From: Staphylotrichum longicolle
Lineage: Eukaryota; Ascomycota; Sordariomycetes; Sordariales; Chaetomiaceae
Assembly: GCA_019096155.1 (NCBI GenBank)
Contig: JAHCVI010000001.1
Span: 11,222,001 to 11,286,000 of the forward strand
Reading direction: 5' to 3'
DNA length: 64,000 bases
Shown: positions 47,219 through 59,325 of the stretch, in pieces
How positions within the stretch are numbered: position 1 is the first letter of the stretch
Layout: each line of letters starts with the position of its first letter
Position numbers and translations under genes: made by a program
Notes under the pieces: model-generated
Seen by the model: only the letters and a program-made list of their open reading frames with translations
What the model was told of the DNA's origin: nothing
Database searches by the model: none

Positions 47219-47930
47219 ATGGCCTCGGAAGAAATGGAACTCGACGAGCCCGTCCAGCAGCAGCAGCAGCAGCAGCAGGCGGGGGACGCCAACAGCGACA
47301 ACAGCTCCGCCAAGCTGGCCGCCATGCAGACGCACACCAAGGCGACGGCCGTGCGCTCCATCGAAGGGTGGATCGTCATGGTGACCAACGTGCACGAGGA
47401 GGCCGACGAGGAGGCCATCCACGACAAGTTTGGCGAGTTTGGCGAGATCCGCAACGTCCACCTCAACCTGGACAGAAGGACGGGGTACGTCAAGGTACGG
47501 TTCTCTCCCCTTTTTGTGGGTGGGGGGGTTTTGTTTTTGTTTTACCCCGCCGAGGAGGAGGAGGAAGGAGGATGAGGAAGGAAAAAGGAAGAAGGAGCGG
47601 CGACTGACTCTTGTTGGGTGGGTGGAATTGTAGGGCTACGCGCTGATCGAGTACACCACCCTCGATGAGGCGCGCGCCGCCATCGACGGCGCCCACGGCA
47701 CCCAGCTGCTCGACCAGACCGTGCAGGTCGACTTTGCGTTTGTGCGCCCGCCGCCCGGGAAGGGGAACAACAACAGCAACAACACGCGTGGGGACAGGCA
47801 AGCGGGCGGTGGTGGTGGTGGTGGTGGTGGTGGTGGTGGTGGTGGTGGGCCGCGGGGCTCGAACCGCGGCGCGCGGAGCGGGAGGAGTCGGAGCCGGAGT
47901 CCCGGGGCGGGGAAGGAGGATGTTTTGTGA
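47219..47930 (+). CDS. Y14/RBM8A, exon-junction complex RNA-binding protein
   Basis: Core exon-junction subunit that pairs with Mago and marks spliced mRNAs in the nucleus. Exons 47219-47494 and 47634-47930 (139-nt intron, GTACGG...TTGTAG); 190 residues. The acidic N-terminus has a Gln-8 run. The RRM spans about residues 50-130 with RNP2 WIVMVTNV and RNP1 KGYALIEY, and the Y14-specific EEADEEAIHDKFGEFGEIRNVHLN (first 20: EEADEEAIHDKFGEFGEIRN). The intron sits exactly before RNP1. The C-terminus has 15 Gly coded by a GGT array, then Arg/Ser dipeptides (GRSRSRSPG) as in metazoan Y14. The Gly run is longer than I expect for the family. Confidence 0.9.
47808..47849 (+). repeat. (GGT)n array coding poly-Gly in Y14
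   Basis: About 14 consecutive GGT codons near the C-terminus of the Y14 gene; a slippage-prone tract in frame. Confidence 0.85.
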
Positions 47931-49861
47931 GTTGGGAAGCATACAAGGCAGTGTCGGGTGGAGATCAAAAGGGTGTCGAGGTTGCTGCTGCTGGTCTGGG
48001 TCGGTATGGAACAGAGAAACGACAGACAGAGATGGGGTAGTGAGCCTCAACAAGAGCACGCCGATGTGTCGTTGAGAGAAAAAAGACACGTCGGCATCTT
48101 GTCATGACAATGTTACGGTAAGTTTTCTCTTTGCCGATTCCTGGGTTGGCCGTGGCTAACTGGCCGTGGCTAACTGGCCGTCAGACAGGAGATTGGGAAC
48201 CAAACCAACCGCTGCCAGTTTCATAGAGTGCTGCTGGTATGCGTAAAAGTATCAGGGACCTGCAAGGCAGTCTGTAGACAGAGATGGCCTAGCGAACAGA
48301 GCCGTCGGGGAATGACTGAACAGGTTGGCTGGCAAAACCTTGCGTGCTGGTCTATGTCTTCATACTATCGAACGCCATCACCTCCTCAGGCCCTGGGCGT
48401 GACGTAGTCCCTCGCTCAAACAAACCACAGCCACGGGGCCAGTCCGTCATCTCGCGTCCCGGTCTTCGCTGCATTAGCTTCCACACATCGTCTCAAGCCA
48501 GTAATGAAAGATGAACCATTAAATAGACGCTTCTCTTGTGATCCCATCACTGGGAAGGGTACCTAAACCAACAACAACCAGCCATCTACAACAATCCTTG
48601 CAACCCCACGCCAACACCACAACAATAGTATTACAGACTAGATATGTCCCAACAAGCAGAATGCTTCAATATGTGAAAAAAGATAAACAAACTTTGTTCC
48701 TGCCTTGCCAATGGATGCCCGGCCCCCCTTTCCCAGCTCCCCAGCAACCAAATCAATCAAAAACAACAAATGAACAAAACAAAACTTGAACCTCCGCAAA
48801 CACCCCTCGCGCACGCAAACAAAACAAGAACCACAGCCGCCCTTGATCCAGTGTAGTCAGGCAGTCTCCCCAGAAATCGAAATACGAAAAAGCACAATAA
48901 AAAGATATCAGACTGCCAATTTGCAACAAAACAGAAAAAAAAAAAAAACGCCCAGCCGTCGGCCAGTTTCCTCCCCGTTTCCTAATGCTCCCTCCCTCTC
49001 ATCCATCCATCCATCCAACCAACCAATACCTCCCTCACCTGGAAACATCCCTGCCCTGCCCTGCCCTGCCCCAGTTCCACTGGCACCGCACCCCCCCAAA
49101 GGCCAACTCCATCTCGCCTGCATCCCAACCATCACCACCCCGCGAGCACCAGTCAATGTATGTACCTCCCAGCCTCACAAACAAAAAAGCGAACAAACTA
49201 AACCACAAAGCCCAGAGTTTACAAAGGCACCCATAGAGCAACGGAGCATGGAGCATGGAGCAAGTATGTACCACCAGCAAAGCCCTATCAAGAACAACAA
49301 CGACAACAACAAAAACAAAAACACAAAAAAGAAAGAGTAGAGGCGGATGTCCCATGTCCTTCCTGCCCTTCCGAATTGCCCAGCCAGCCAGCGCAGCACA
49401 GAGCACAGCCAGTGTCTTTCAGTCGTCCCCCATCCCCACCTGTCGAAATGGTGATTCGATTCGGAGTTTTTGTATTACAAGATGCGTATATTGCGTATAA
49501 CAAGGTTTCCGGGCTTTGTTTGTTTGATTGTTGCTTGCTTGTTTTGCTTGGGGAAGAAGATGAATGGGAAACGCGAACGAGAAAGAGGGAGGGCCGGGGT
49601 CGGGGGAGGGAGGTATCATTTCGTTGCCAGAGCGAAAGTTGAGGGGGGAGTCGTTTCCACCCGTTCGGAGTGAGGTTGGGGGAGGGAGAAGTGTGGAGGG
49701 AAGGTGAGAGGAGGGGGGCGAGTTGGGGGCAGGGGTTTGGCCATCCGTCCTATTATTCCTGCCGGTTCCTTCCCTGTCGCGAGGTTCCTCATCTGAGCAT
49801 GACGGGCTCGAAGATCAGGGCATGGGGTGTAACAACTGCTCACGACCCCCAGTGTCCGTCC
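47931..49861. other. Convergent spacer between Y14 and the KIN4-like gene
   Basis: 1.9 kb. A/C-rich section 48560-49340 with A runs (48932-48946) and CCCTG repeats (about 49058-49077). Frames here are low complexity. 3' UTR and spacer only. Confidence 0.55.
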
Positions 49862-52800
49862 TCACCCGATCTCGCCGCCCCTGGCTTTCCCTCTCCTCCG
49901 GAAAAAGTCCATAACTTTCCTCGCTGGCCCGCTGCTCCCCGAGTGGTCGTGGCCGCGCGAGTACGAGTCCGTCTCCCACGCGTCGACGAACCGCTTGTTC
50001 TTCTGCAGGACGCCGCGCCCGGGCTTGGTGCCGCCGCTAGCGACCCTGCGCCCGTCGTAGGCCCCGTCTTGCTGGGGTATTTGGTGAAGCTGTGGTGCCG
50101 AGCCCAAAGGTCGGCGCGCGTTGTCCACGGAGGCTTCCGAGCCACCGCCGCTCAACAACGGGGGCGGGATGTAGCCCTGGCTGGCCGAGGGGGTTCCGTA
50201 CCCGTTGGACGAGTGCTGCTGATGCCGCCCGTATGGGTCTGTTGAGGTTCGGGGCTCGTGCAGCTGCGCGTACATGCCGTCCAGCGTGGACGCATCCACC
50301 TGTGAGTCCCCAGGGGTGTCCTGGTCGACGTAACGCCCATACTGGTCGACCGTCGGCGGCTCTTGAATGGGGAGGTCTTGTTGTGAATCGAGCTGCGGTG
50401 AGGGCTCGTCCTTGCCGATACCGATCGACTTGAGTGAGAAGGATGCCGGGATGAACGAGAAGCGCCTCGCTTGCTTTTCTTGAGACTTTTGAGAACCGGA
50501 CATGCTGCCCGACGTCTTCTTGCCAAGCCCGATGGAAAAGGACCTCCGCGAGCGCTTCGAGTCCATCGATGGACGACCCTCATCCGCTCCCGACAGGGAA
50601 TTGTTCATGCTCACAGGAGGGTACTTCCTGCCCTTCTCACTGACCGGTGGCTGCTCCGCGCGCTTGCGGTTCCTACCCCCAAACAGCGAGCCGCTCCGGC
50701 CGAAAAGCTTGCCGCTAATCTCACCCATTGTGCTAGATCGCTTGTGACCTTTCGTCTCTCCACCGTGAGTGCTGCCAGTGCCGGTGCTGGGTGTCTCATG
50801 AGCGAAGCCGGAGAGTCTGGCGAACTTGGGGGGCACGCTGATGCTGGGCCGGCCATACTCTTGAGACTGGCCTTGGGACGACGAGGTGGGGATGCCATAG
50901 CTGCTGTCTCTCCTTGGGGGTTGTTGGATCCTGCCATGCGCATTGTAATCGGCGACCTCGGGAGGCACTGGTTGGCTGTATGAGGACTGTTTGCCCGCCC
51001 CGGGGCCGGTCGACTGCATCGAACCGCCGGTTGTCGGCCTTGCCCCCGAGCTGCCAGCAACAGCCGAGGTGAAAGGTGCCTCGCGCCCGCCCCGGACAGC
51101 GCTCGCGGATGAGCTCGGATTGCGATGAGCGCTTGGCGGTCTCCTCGACCCGACTGGCGTCTTGCCATATGCGTCTGTGGCACCCGGAGGATCCCTGGGC
51201 AGCGGCTTGTCCTTGGATGACGCCGAGGAGCCAGCCTCGGCAACCTCAACCGCCCCTTGGCTGCCCGAGCGGGCGCGTGTCCGACTACTGCTGGCTTGCG
51301 CTCCGGGATCCTCACCGCGCTGTGTGGTCGTACTCGGCGCGACGTACTCGACCTGCACTGTCCGCCGCTTGTTATCCCGCTGCTGTTTGGCATAAGCCGC
51401 CTCCGCCGCGTCCGCATCGATGGTGCCCTGCTTGCTGACCAAACCGCCAATCGGGGGTGAGACGGGCGTCTTCTTGGACGACTCGCGCACCGACGAACTC
51501 CGCCCGAGAGCCGGGTTCTCTTCGTCCTCGGCGGGTACTGTCGTATTCTGGATGTCCTTGGGACTGGTCGTGCTCGACGTGATGAACTCGACGACATGGG
51601 CGTACTCGCTGAGCCAGCTGTGACGGGCAACCTCGAAGAGGTCCGCTCGCTTGCGGGGGTTCGGAACGAGTATCCGCCGGAGCAGGTCGCGCGCGTGGGG
51701 GGTGACGTATTCGGGGAAGGTGAGTGGGGTGTTGACGATATACTTGTAGAGGAGGTTGATATTGTCTCCTTCGGGGTTCGCCGGGTCGTCGTCAAACGGA
51801 AGATATCCAGCCAGCATTGCATACTAGCAGTTACAGGTCAGCATCTTGGTCAACAAGAACGTCGAGCAGACATCTTACCAAGATCACACCGCAGCTCCAG
51901 ACATCCACCTTTCTTCCGGTGTAGAGCGAGTCGCTAACCACGAGCTCTGGTGCTGCGTAGCAGGGGCTACCGCAGCTGGTCTGCATCAGATCGCCCTTCC
52001 GTGAGCCATTGGGCTTGACCTTATCCAGCCCCATGCGCTTAACAAAGTCGCGGTCGGTCAGGTTCAGCTCTTCGTCCTCCGTCAGCTCCTCGTGCGGGTC
52101 GAACGTGTTGGCGAATCCGAAATCGGTAATGATGATGTTGCGATTGCGATCGAGCAGGAGGTTTTCCAACTTCAGATCGCGGTGCACGATGCCCTTCTTG
52201 TGCAGATAACCTACGCCGGACACAAGCTGTGCGAATAACCGCCTTGCTGCGTTGTCCTTCAGGTAGCGGTGGTTCAGGATGTAATCGAACAGCTCGCCTC
52301 CCGAAGCGTATTCGAGCACGATGCCGTAGTGCCTCTCTGACTCCTCCATCTTGTGCAGCCTAACAATGTTGGGGTGTGTCAGTTGCTTCAAAATGGCCAC
52401 CTCGCGCATAATCTTGGCCATCCGCGAGGGATTGCCGCCCAGTTGGTCCTTCTTGATGAGCTTGATGGCGACCTAAGGAAGACTGTTAGCCGTGCATTGG
52501 ATTGGACTGTGCTACCGGCTCGGCAATGGACATACCTGCACACCACCTTCTTGCTTCCAGCCGAGTTTGACTTTGCCGAACTCGCCCTCACCAATGGTGT
52601 TACCCAGAATGTACTCGCCGAATTTGGTTTGTTTCTCACGCCTCGAGTGGTCATGCCGGCTCCTCCCGCCGCGTCGAGAATCGTCCGCGGATTCGGACAT
52701 GGCAACCACCGGAGGCGCTGCTGCCTCGTCGTCTTGAGGATTTGGGTCTGGTGCGGTTGCGCCAGGGCCAGGCGCTCCCTTTCCCGCTCAATGTCGACTT

Positions 52801-53435
52801 CGGGTTGCGATATTAGTATGCTATTCAGGATCTCGCTTGCCTCTCTCGACGGCCCGTTGGCAAGGGTGCGAGTTTGCAGGCGGTGAGCGGGCGGGTGCTG
52901 CGGCTTGTGGGTGTCCGCGAGCTTCGCGCGTACCGTTGGTTCCATGGTAGTCTTGTGACGGCTGGTTCGATCGCCGGCTGCGGGAGCTCTGCTCGGACGG
53001 GTCTATCCTGCCATTCGCATCGCGGCTGGAGTCGGCGTGGGTTCGGCGCGGCGAGTCGGTGGAGCGTTCGGTCGGCTGGGTCCGCCGGGAGCTCGAGGTG
53101 CGGGGAGGGACGGCGGCAGGCATGTTTCGTCTTCGATCCGCGTTTGCGTTCTGCAGGTCGGGTGAATCTGCGGGCGAGGCCACATGCACAGGCACCGGCG
53201 AGGCAATGGCGGCGCGGGAGCTCATTGGGGAGTTGGGATCGGAGTAGACGTCGTTGTTGGCGCTGGGCCTGCCAGAGGGGCGTCGGGATGATGATGCCGG
53301 CGATGCTCCCGGGTGCTGCTGATTTGCATGATAACCGGGGCCGTCCCGCGTCGGAGATGGATGAGGCGCCGGATATTGTCGAGAAAACTGCGATGCAGAA
53401 GCGGGTGACGGCAAGGTTTGGAGAGCACTGGACAT
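49862..53435 (-). CDS. KIN4-like Ser/Thr protein kinase, frame broken in the N-terminal region
   Basis: SNF1/AMPK-branch kinase resembling yeast Kin4/Frk1 (spindle-position checkpoint). Segments: 53435-52536, 52472-51879 and 51823-49862, with introns of 63 and 55 nt. A Ser/Pro-rich N-terminus starts MSSALQTL. Kinase domain: glycine loop GNTIGEGEFGKVKLGW, VAIK lysine, HRDLKLEN, DFG, an insert ELTEDEELNLTDRDFVKRMG in the activation segment, then TSCGSPCYAAPELV and VWSCGVIL|YAMLAGYLPF across intron 2. The C-terminal 550 residues are disordered and Ser-rich. Two frame changes occur: one between about 52945 and 52860 (before ANGPSREASEIL), one at 52744-52746 where a GGG run (CCC in the gene) needs one more base to link PEVDIERERERL to the kinase. 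The kinase core itself is intact. Could also be called a Ppk-type kinase; KIN4 fits the activation-segment region best. Confidence 0.86.
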
Positions 53436-56400
53436 TTTCCCTCTCCGCAGACGCGCAGAGCGATGTGTGAGCAAAGTGCGTGCAGCGTGCAGCGTGCAGC
53501 GGGCAGCACTGGCCGGTTGTTTTGCCCTGGTGGGAAATGAAGCGGGACGGTTTGGCGGGTCGCAGAGGATCCAAGCGAAGCGTGGAGGCGGCCGCGGTCG
53601 GGGTTGGTGGTCCAGACGAGTGGGCAAAAAAGGGCTCCCCCCGTTCAAAACCGACTTTTGCAGCAATGCAGCGCTGCGAAGTTCCCTGTTTGCGTAAAAT
53701 GCAGAAAGCGGTCGGTCCGGTCGAGTTGTCAATGGGCCACTTCGGATCTCATTGTGCGCGGGGATTTGGGTGCCGGGGAATCTCGCGTGCTGATTGACCG
53801 CCTGTCGTTAGGCATAAAACTCGCAGCCTGGGAATGCGACGGTGATGTTGGGAGCGCGACGTGCGGTGGTGCTCGTGCGGGACTGTTTAGGTGAACCTTG
53901 GAGATAACTTTACTGGCGGGCCCTGGGCCGTGGACCTTGTTTACTTGGTACTTGCGCCGCAGCCGCAGGACAATGCGCCAGAAAAAGCACTCGTTGGACT
54001 CGGGGCACGGCAGAGGTGTCGTGGTGGTTGGAGGGCTGCCCTTCGCTCCGTGCGGATCGCTCTCTCGACGCGCGACCGGTGGAGATGGCGAGAGAGGGGG
54101 ATGGGGGAGGGGGCGGTGAGGTGGAAGGGAGGTTTGAGGAGAAGGGACGGAGAGCCAATGGGTTTGTTGTCGATGCCAGTGTTTGGCGCAATAGGTTCCT
54201 GCCCGGTCTGCCCGCTTCCCTGGCGGCCGGGGTGTGCACTTTCCCCAGCTGCCCAGCTCCTCCCAGTCTCCTCCTCCCGCCTGCAGGGCAACTCGCAGCA
54301 GCGCGGCCTAGCGCTGGGCAACATGTGTTTGGCAGGAAAAACATACAGTGGGAATTTCGGCTCCAGTTGGTCAAGGCCGCCGTTAGCGTCGCGGAGGCAA
54401 GGGGATTGCAGGTACATCCTTTCCTCGTCCATCACCGCCTGTCTGACTCGTACCCAATTCCCAAATTAGGTCGGTGGTTTTTGATCCTCGAAGCCCTTTC
54501 ATTCCCCAGCATCAAGCCACTTTCCGGCTGCCCGCCGTTCAAGTTCAAGGTCTTGTTGTGTTTTGCTGCCGCATCGACAATGACACCAGCGCGGCTGTCA
54601 ACAGTGGCCGCGTTCTAGCCAGTCACCAGCGATCGTCTCCTGGCCGCGCCCTCTTGTCTTCGCTCTTTCGAGGCAGTCTCCGCATGAAGCCATCTCGAGT
54701 GCAGCATCCCTAGCGTCCCCGTTCAACGTCCCTTGGCGACGAGTCCCATCTCTGCCATCATCCGACACCGTTGACAGCCGAGGGCCGGTGTCTTCTCTAG
54801 CCTGGTCTGACATAAGACGACTCCAGCAAAAACCCCATATGTTGGACCCTACATTTCGGCCAAGGTCCACGGCTCGGAATCTGACCATCACAGGCTCCCT
54901 CGGCTGATGCCCTGGTTCACATCAAGACGGCGAGGCTCGCCGTCTGATGTTTCGAGAGAGCTGAAGCCTGAGTGGGCTCCGTTGAGCTCCAGCACAAAGC
55001 AGGGCCGGTTTTGCACATCTTCGCTGCGCTGCCAAGCACCCAGTTCCCTCCCAGCACTGTGTCTTGGCCCCAAACAGCTAGCCGCGTCGTACCTGACCAG
55101 CGCACGCAGGGTTCAGGGGTCCCGTTTGCAATGCGGTGGACCCTTCGGTCAGCCAACGACGTCCCCTCCTTGGAGATGGATATCGAAACCGTTTTGTCCC
55201 AGTCAAGGTTGCGTTGCACAGCAGCAAAACGCGAGTTGTGGTTGAGAATTGCGTTCTCTTTCACGCTCGAGAGAGCGCGTTGGGGTGATCTTTCTCCCTT
55301 CCATTATCGCGCAACAAGTAAGTAGGGTAAATGAAGTCTGCCAACACATCGCAGAGATAATGCCCCCTGACGTAATGTCGCAAGGTCCCTGCTGCTGACA
55401 GACGGGAACCAGCGATTGAATGCTACCCATCAACAACCCGCCGACTTCTCGAGATTGACCATTTCGCGCGTTGCAACCAGCTCCGCATGAAACACATTGA
55501 ATGACAAGGTCGCACGACGAAGGAAAACCCGCACTCTCCTACACTCCCAAGTCGGCGCGTTCCCTCCATTAATATAAATCGCACGGCGTCACCGACGCTG
55601 GCCGGAACAGAAGGCATTGACGTCGGAGATGAGGCGCATATCGAGACGCAGGGATCCCGTCTGCAGCTTACGGTGGGCGCGAGACGTGTGTGTGTGTGGG
55701 TTGTTCCCCCATCGCGGATTCCAAAAGAGGACCAAAGCGGCAAGCCCGTTTAAACACGTCGCAAAGTCCAAAACAGGGCAGCCCCATCATCACATTCGGA
55801 ATTGCGGCTGATTTCGCGGTGGGACCCTTGCCCGAAAGAGATTCGCGATCCGACCCCGTCCGCTCAAGGATATTCCAGAAGCGTGGCATGTCCCCCCACC
55901 TCGCCCTGTTTTCTGTTCACTTGAACCGCTTCAGGACCGAGAGCCCAGAATCGGGCTCAGACCGGGCTGCCTGAACCAACTGAATGGGTGCTGGAATGGG
56001 CAAAAAGAGGGACCTCCGCCCGCCTTCCATTTCGTTACTCCTTGCAGCAAGCAGCATGCACTGCAACGGCGAACTGCACGAACGGCAAATTTAAAGTGAG
56101 ATCCGAGATTGAAAAAGGGCGCCAGATCGAGACGGGACAGCAAGCAGGGCAGATCGAGCACTTGTCCCAGGAAACCCAGATGCGCCATCCCGTCATATCG
56201 CCAGCCCAGCATGCACGACGTTTCTGTGACCGCCTCCCTGGGCCAGGACCGATCGCAGCACAACAACAAGACGAAAAAGAAACATAACACACTATTTTGC
56301 GTGTGACGTGATGTGTAACACTGTGTCCGCCCTCTGGACGGCACACAACCTCCAAACTTCTGAGAGCTGAGACCCCAATGTCTCTCCTCTGTAAACCGAA

Positions 56401-56635
56401 CCCACACTCCGCAGAGAGAGAAAGAAGCAGCATCGATTTTGGGGCAGCTCAGTCGCCGGACACATTCCACCTGCCGCAAACGGCCCTGTCTCACTCTGCC
56501 GCTGGCGCTCGGGAACCAACATGATCTAGCGAACGCCAATCTAGGGCGGCATCTTGCCCAATACCATACCGTCACACAGCACATGCAATAAAAACCAAAA
56601 TTCGCTCGCTTTTCAGAACCTCCAAACGAAAAACC
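53436..56635. other. 3.2 kb intergenic region
   Basis: KIN4-like promoter at the left and GWT1 3' UTR at the right. Frames up to 217 codons (55931-56584 minus) have random-looking composition and antisense overlap. A CA/TG-type GTGTGTGTG run sits at 55688-55698. No gene supported. Confidence 0.5.
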
Positions 56636-58216
56636 CTACAACCGGATGGTGATATCGTACATGTCCAACCCGACCGCCACAGCCGTCAGCAAGCCCATAT
56701 ACCCGCCCAGCAGGGCCATCGTAGCGATGCGCCCGGCGTCCAGCGTGCGCACCGTCATGTTGACCAGCCCCGTCAGGAGGTTCGCCAGGAGGAAGACGGC
56801 CAGTCCGTTGCGGTTGTAGGCGCGCAGCACGCGGCTCGTGGCCGTGTCGTACGCCTCCTTCTCGGCCTTGGCGTCCTGCGCCCTGTAGAAGGCCGGGAAC
56901 AGAAGCGCGTCGACCAGGCAGAAGGCCAGCAGCAGCGCGCTGTTGGACGCGACGACCCACAGCACGTAGGGCAGGTTTGCCAGCCGCCGTGACACCGTCA
57001 GTCCCGCGCCGTAGGTGTAGTCGGTGCAGAGCAAGTAGAGGGCCGTCCAGGCCAGCGACCACGCGCCCAGGGTGAGCAGGAGCGCGCCGCGCTTGGAGGA
57101 GGTGAGGCCAGCGATGCCGCGGGAGCCGAGGCTGCGCGGCAGGACGAACATGCCTGTGTCCTGGCCGGCGAGGAAGATGGCGAGGTAGCCCCAGAAACTG
57201 AAGATGCCCTCTCTGTTCTTGGACAAGAGGTCGGTCCGTGGGCCAGCCAGGATGTAGGCTTTCAGATCGCTGCTCTCCAGAACGATTTGGTACACAACAC
57301 CGAGGAGGACGGCCAGCCCGGCATACGAGGGCACCACCTTGAGGGCCGACTGGAAGAGAGCCACAAACGGCGGGAGGAATCCCAAAGTGAAGAAGAAATT
57401 CCAGTGCACCCCGTACTCGGTCACATGCTCAGCATAGTCCAAGCCCTTCACGCTCAGCAGTCTCACAACGCCCAGAGCAAGGAGGGGCAGCGAGTGGCGC
57501 AGCGACCGCATGAGCCGGGTGGACAGTGGGGTGGCTCGGCCGTCGGCGCGCTCCTTGAGCACCGGCCGCGAGGCGACAAGGCCGGCGGAGAAGACGAACG
57601 ACCCGACGCCCATGTCCATCAGCGAGGTGCCCCACGTCTCGACCTTTGCGAACCGGCGCGGGAACAGGCGGAAGTCGACGGCGAGGATGCATATGCAGGT
57701 GACCACCATCATGTTGCCGCGGTAGTTGGTCAGGAAGGGCTTGGTGGAAAGCACCCCCGGCGGGCCTGTTGATGTCTTGGACTGCGCATTGGGTGGGAGC
57801 TGGGGTCGCTTCTTGCGCGCGGAGGAGGTGTCTGAGGGAATCGCGTAGACAAAGCCGGCGGCGGCCAGGAGGAGGATGTTGAGCAGCAGCGGCGCGTTCG
57901 AGTAGAGAGTGACGGAGAGCAGGAGCGCGCCGACGTTGAGAAGGAAGTCGACGACAAATGCGAGAGGGCTGTACGGGCGGAAGAGGGACTGTCGGGCCTG
58001 GAGGGCGGACCAGAGGAGGGAGACGACCTGAGGGACGGATGGATCAGCGACATGGCGGTGATAGCTTTGTCTGATAGCTCATACGGGTGCCACTGCGCAA
58101 ACCTGAGCAATCTCTGCCACGGACCCGCCCGAGAGGTTTGAGACAAAGTCCTCCTTGAGTTGTTTGTAGCTCGGGGCTGCCGTGCCCGGCGTCGGGCTGC
58201 TGCCTGGGTCGGCCAT
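56636..58216 (-). CDS. gwt1: GWT1, GPI-anchor inositol acyltransferase
   Basis: ER multi-pass enzyme that acylates the inositol of GlcN-PI, an early step of GPI-anchor synthesis; target of antifungals such as gepinacin and manogepix (family knowledge). Exons 58216-58103 and 58027-56636 (75-nt intron GTTTGC...CCTCAG); 501 residues versus 490 in yeast. It begins MADPGSSPTPG and has the conserved YKQLKEDFVSNLSGGSVAEI, then about 12 hydrophobic helices. Conserved stretches include TNYRGNMMVVTCICILAVDF, FPRRFAKVETWGTSLMDMGV and HVTEYGVHWNFFFTLGF. The frame is continuous, with no base losses despite high GC. A short tandem repeat lies just upstream of the ATG. Confidence 0.95.
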
Positions 58217-59325
58217 GGTGGGAGTCTGGGAGACGCAGAAAAAGAAAATGTACAAGTGGTGGAGGGCAATGTCAAGTACACATGGCCCCCAGCAGACAGT
58301 TAGTCCAGGAGAGAGCGGGGTAGAATGCGAATACCCGACACTGGTCCGAGTTGTCAAAGTGTGAAAGTGTCAAAGTGTCAAAGTGTGAAAGTGTCAAAGT
58401 GTCAAGTGTCAAAGGTGTCAAGGTGAGAACTGACGGTGGAGTGGTCAATCCCGGCGATGCCAGCTTGCGGCTTCCCGATCCCACAGCGCCATCCGTCAAG
58501 GTGCCGTGCCATCGACCAGGCTGGCCAATGACAAGCTCGAGAAGCTCTCTCGCCAGGCTGCCAAGCTCCACGCGAGGACGCACCCTTGTCACATTCCAAC
58601 CTCAGACGCCTCCATTCCAACTGAATCCTCACTCAAGGCAACTGCAAACTAATTCAACCTTCAACCCTCTTTTCTCCACGAAAAGAGACCAACCCTTGCC
58701 CACTTTCTAGTGGTCTCAACAACTGCCCCTCACAATGGCATTCGAATGACAGCACAAACGACGATCCTCGCTCGGAGGCCCAAACCCATCGCAACCTCGG
58801 CTCTCGAATTTCATGATGCTGCAAACAAATGCTGTCAGTGGCGTGCTGAGCCTTGCTCTTTGTTCCAAGCCGGACTGCGTCGGGAATCTGCACGGCTCTG
58901 GATGCTGGTGACGGCGCTCTGGAACGTGTGGCACACCAATCCACATGCCATCCTCCCTGTTTAAAAAAAGACGACTCTGCACGCCCGTCTTTGTCTGTCC
59001 CCCAGGCGGACGGGGTTGACCCAGCCTTAGCATGAGCTTTGTCTCGCATGACTGCGGATGGGTTGACTCACTGGACGCGCCTGCTTTGAGTCCATCCGTC
59101 ATTTCTTTCACTGTGAAAAGAAAGGAGACGGTACAAAAGCAGCATGGCCACGCTTGCTGCGCCGCCACCCTCGTCGTCGTCGGCATGTCTCCTCTCAGGC
59201 ACTCAGACAGCCACTGCTAAGACACAACCTCTCTGCCCAGAATCAGTCCCGTCCATACCTTTGGATCACCGCTTTGAAACCGAAGCATCTAGCCAGAACC
59301 TGTCGTGACGACGCAGCCGCGCAAC
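58217..59325. promoter_or_regulatory. Divergent region between GWT1 and the 59326 gene
   Basis: 1.1 kb head-to-head spacer containing the GTGTCAAA array near GWT1. Frames at 58654-59186 on the minus strand look random. Confidence 0.55.
58352..58424. repeat. GTGTCAAA/GTGTGAAA minisatellite upstream of GWT1
   Basis: About eight 8-10 bp units (AAGTGTCAA, AAGTGTGAA, then GTGTCAA and GGTGTCAA variants) about 136 bp upstream of the GWT1 ATG on its transcribed side, so in its promoter or 5' UTR. Confidence 0.85.

Noticed and set aside
55931..56584. 217-codon Cys/Phe-rich minus-strand frame
   Set aside because: No family features, many rare residues clustered, competing antisense frames; likely chance in a 3.2 kb spacer.
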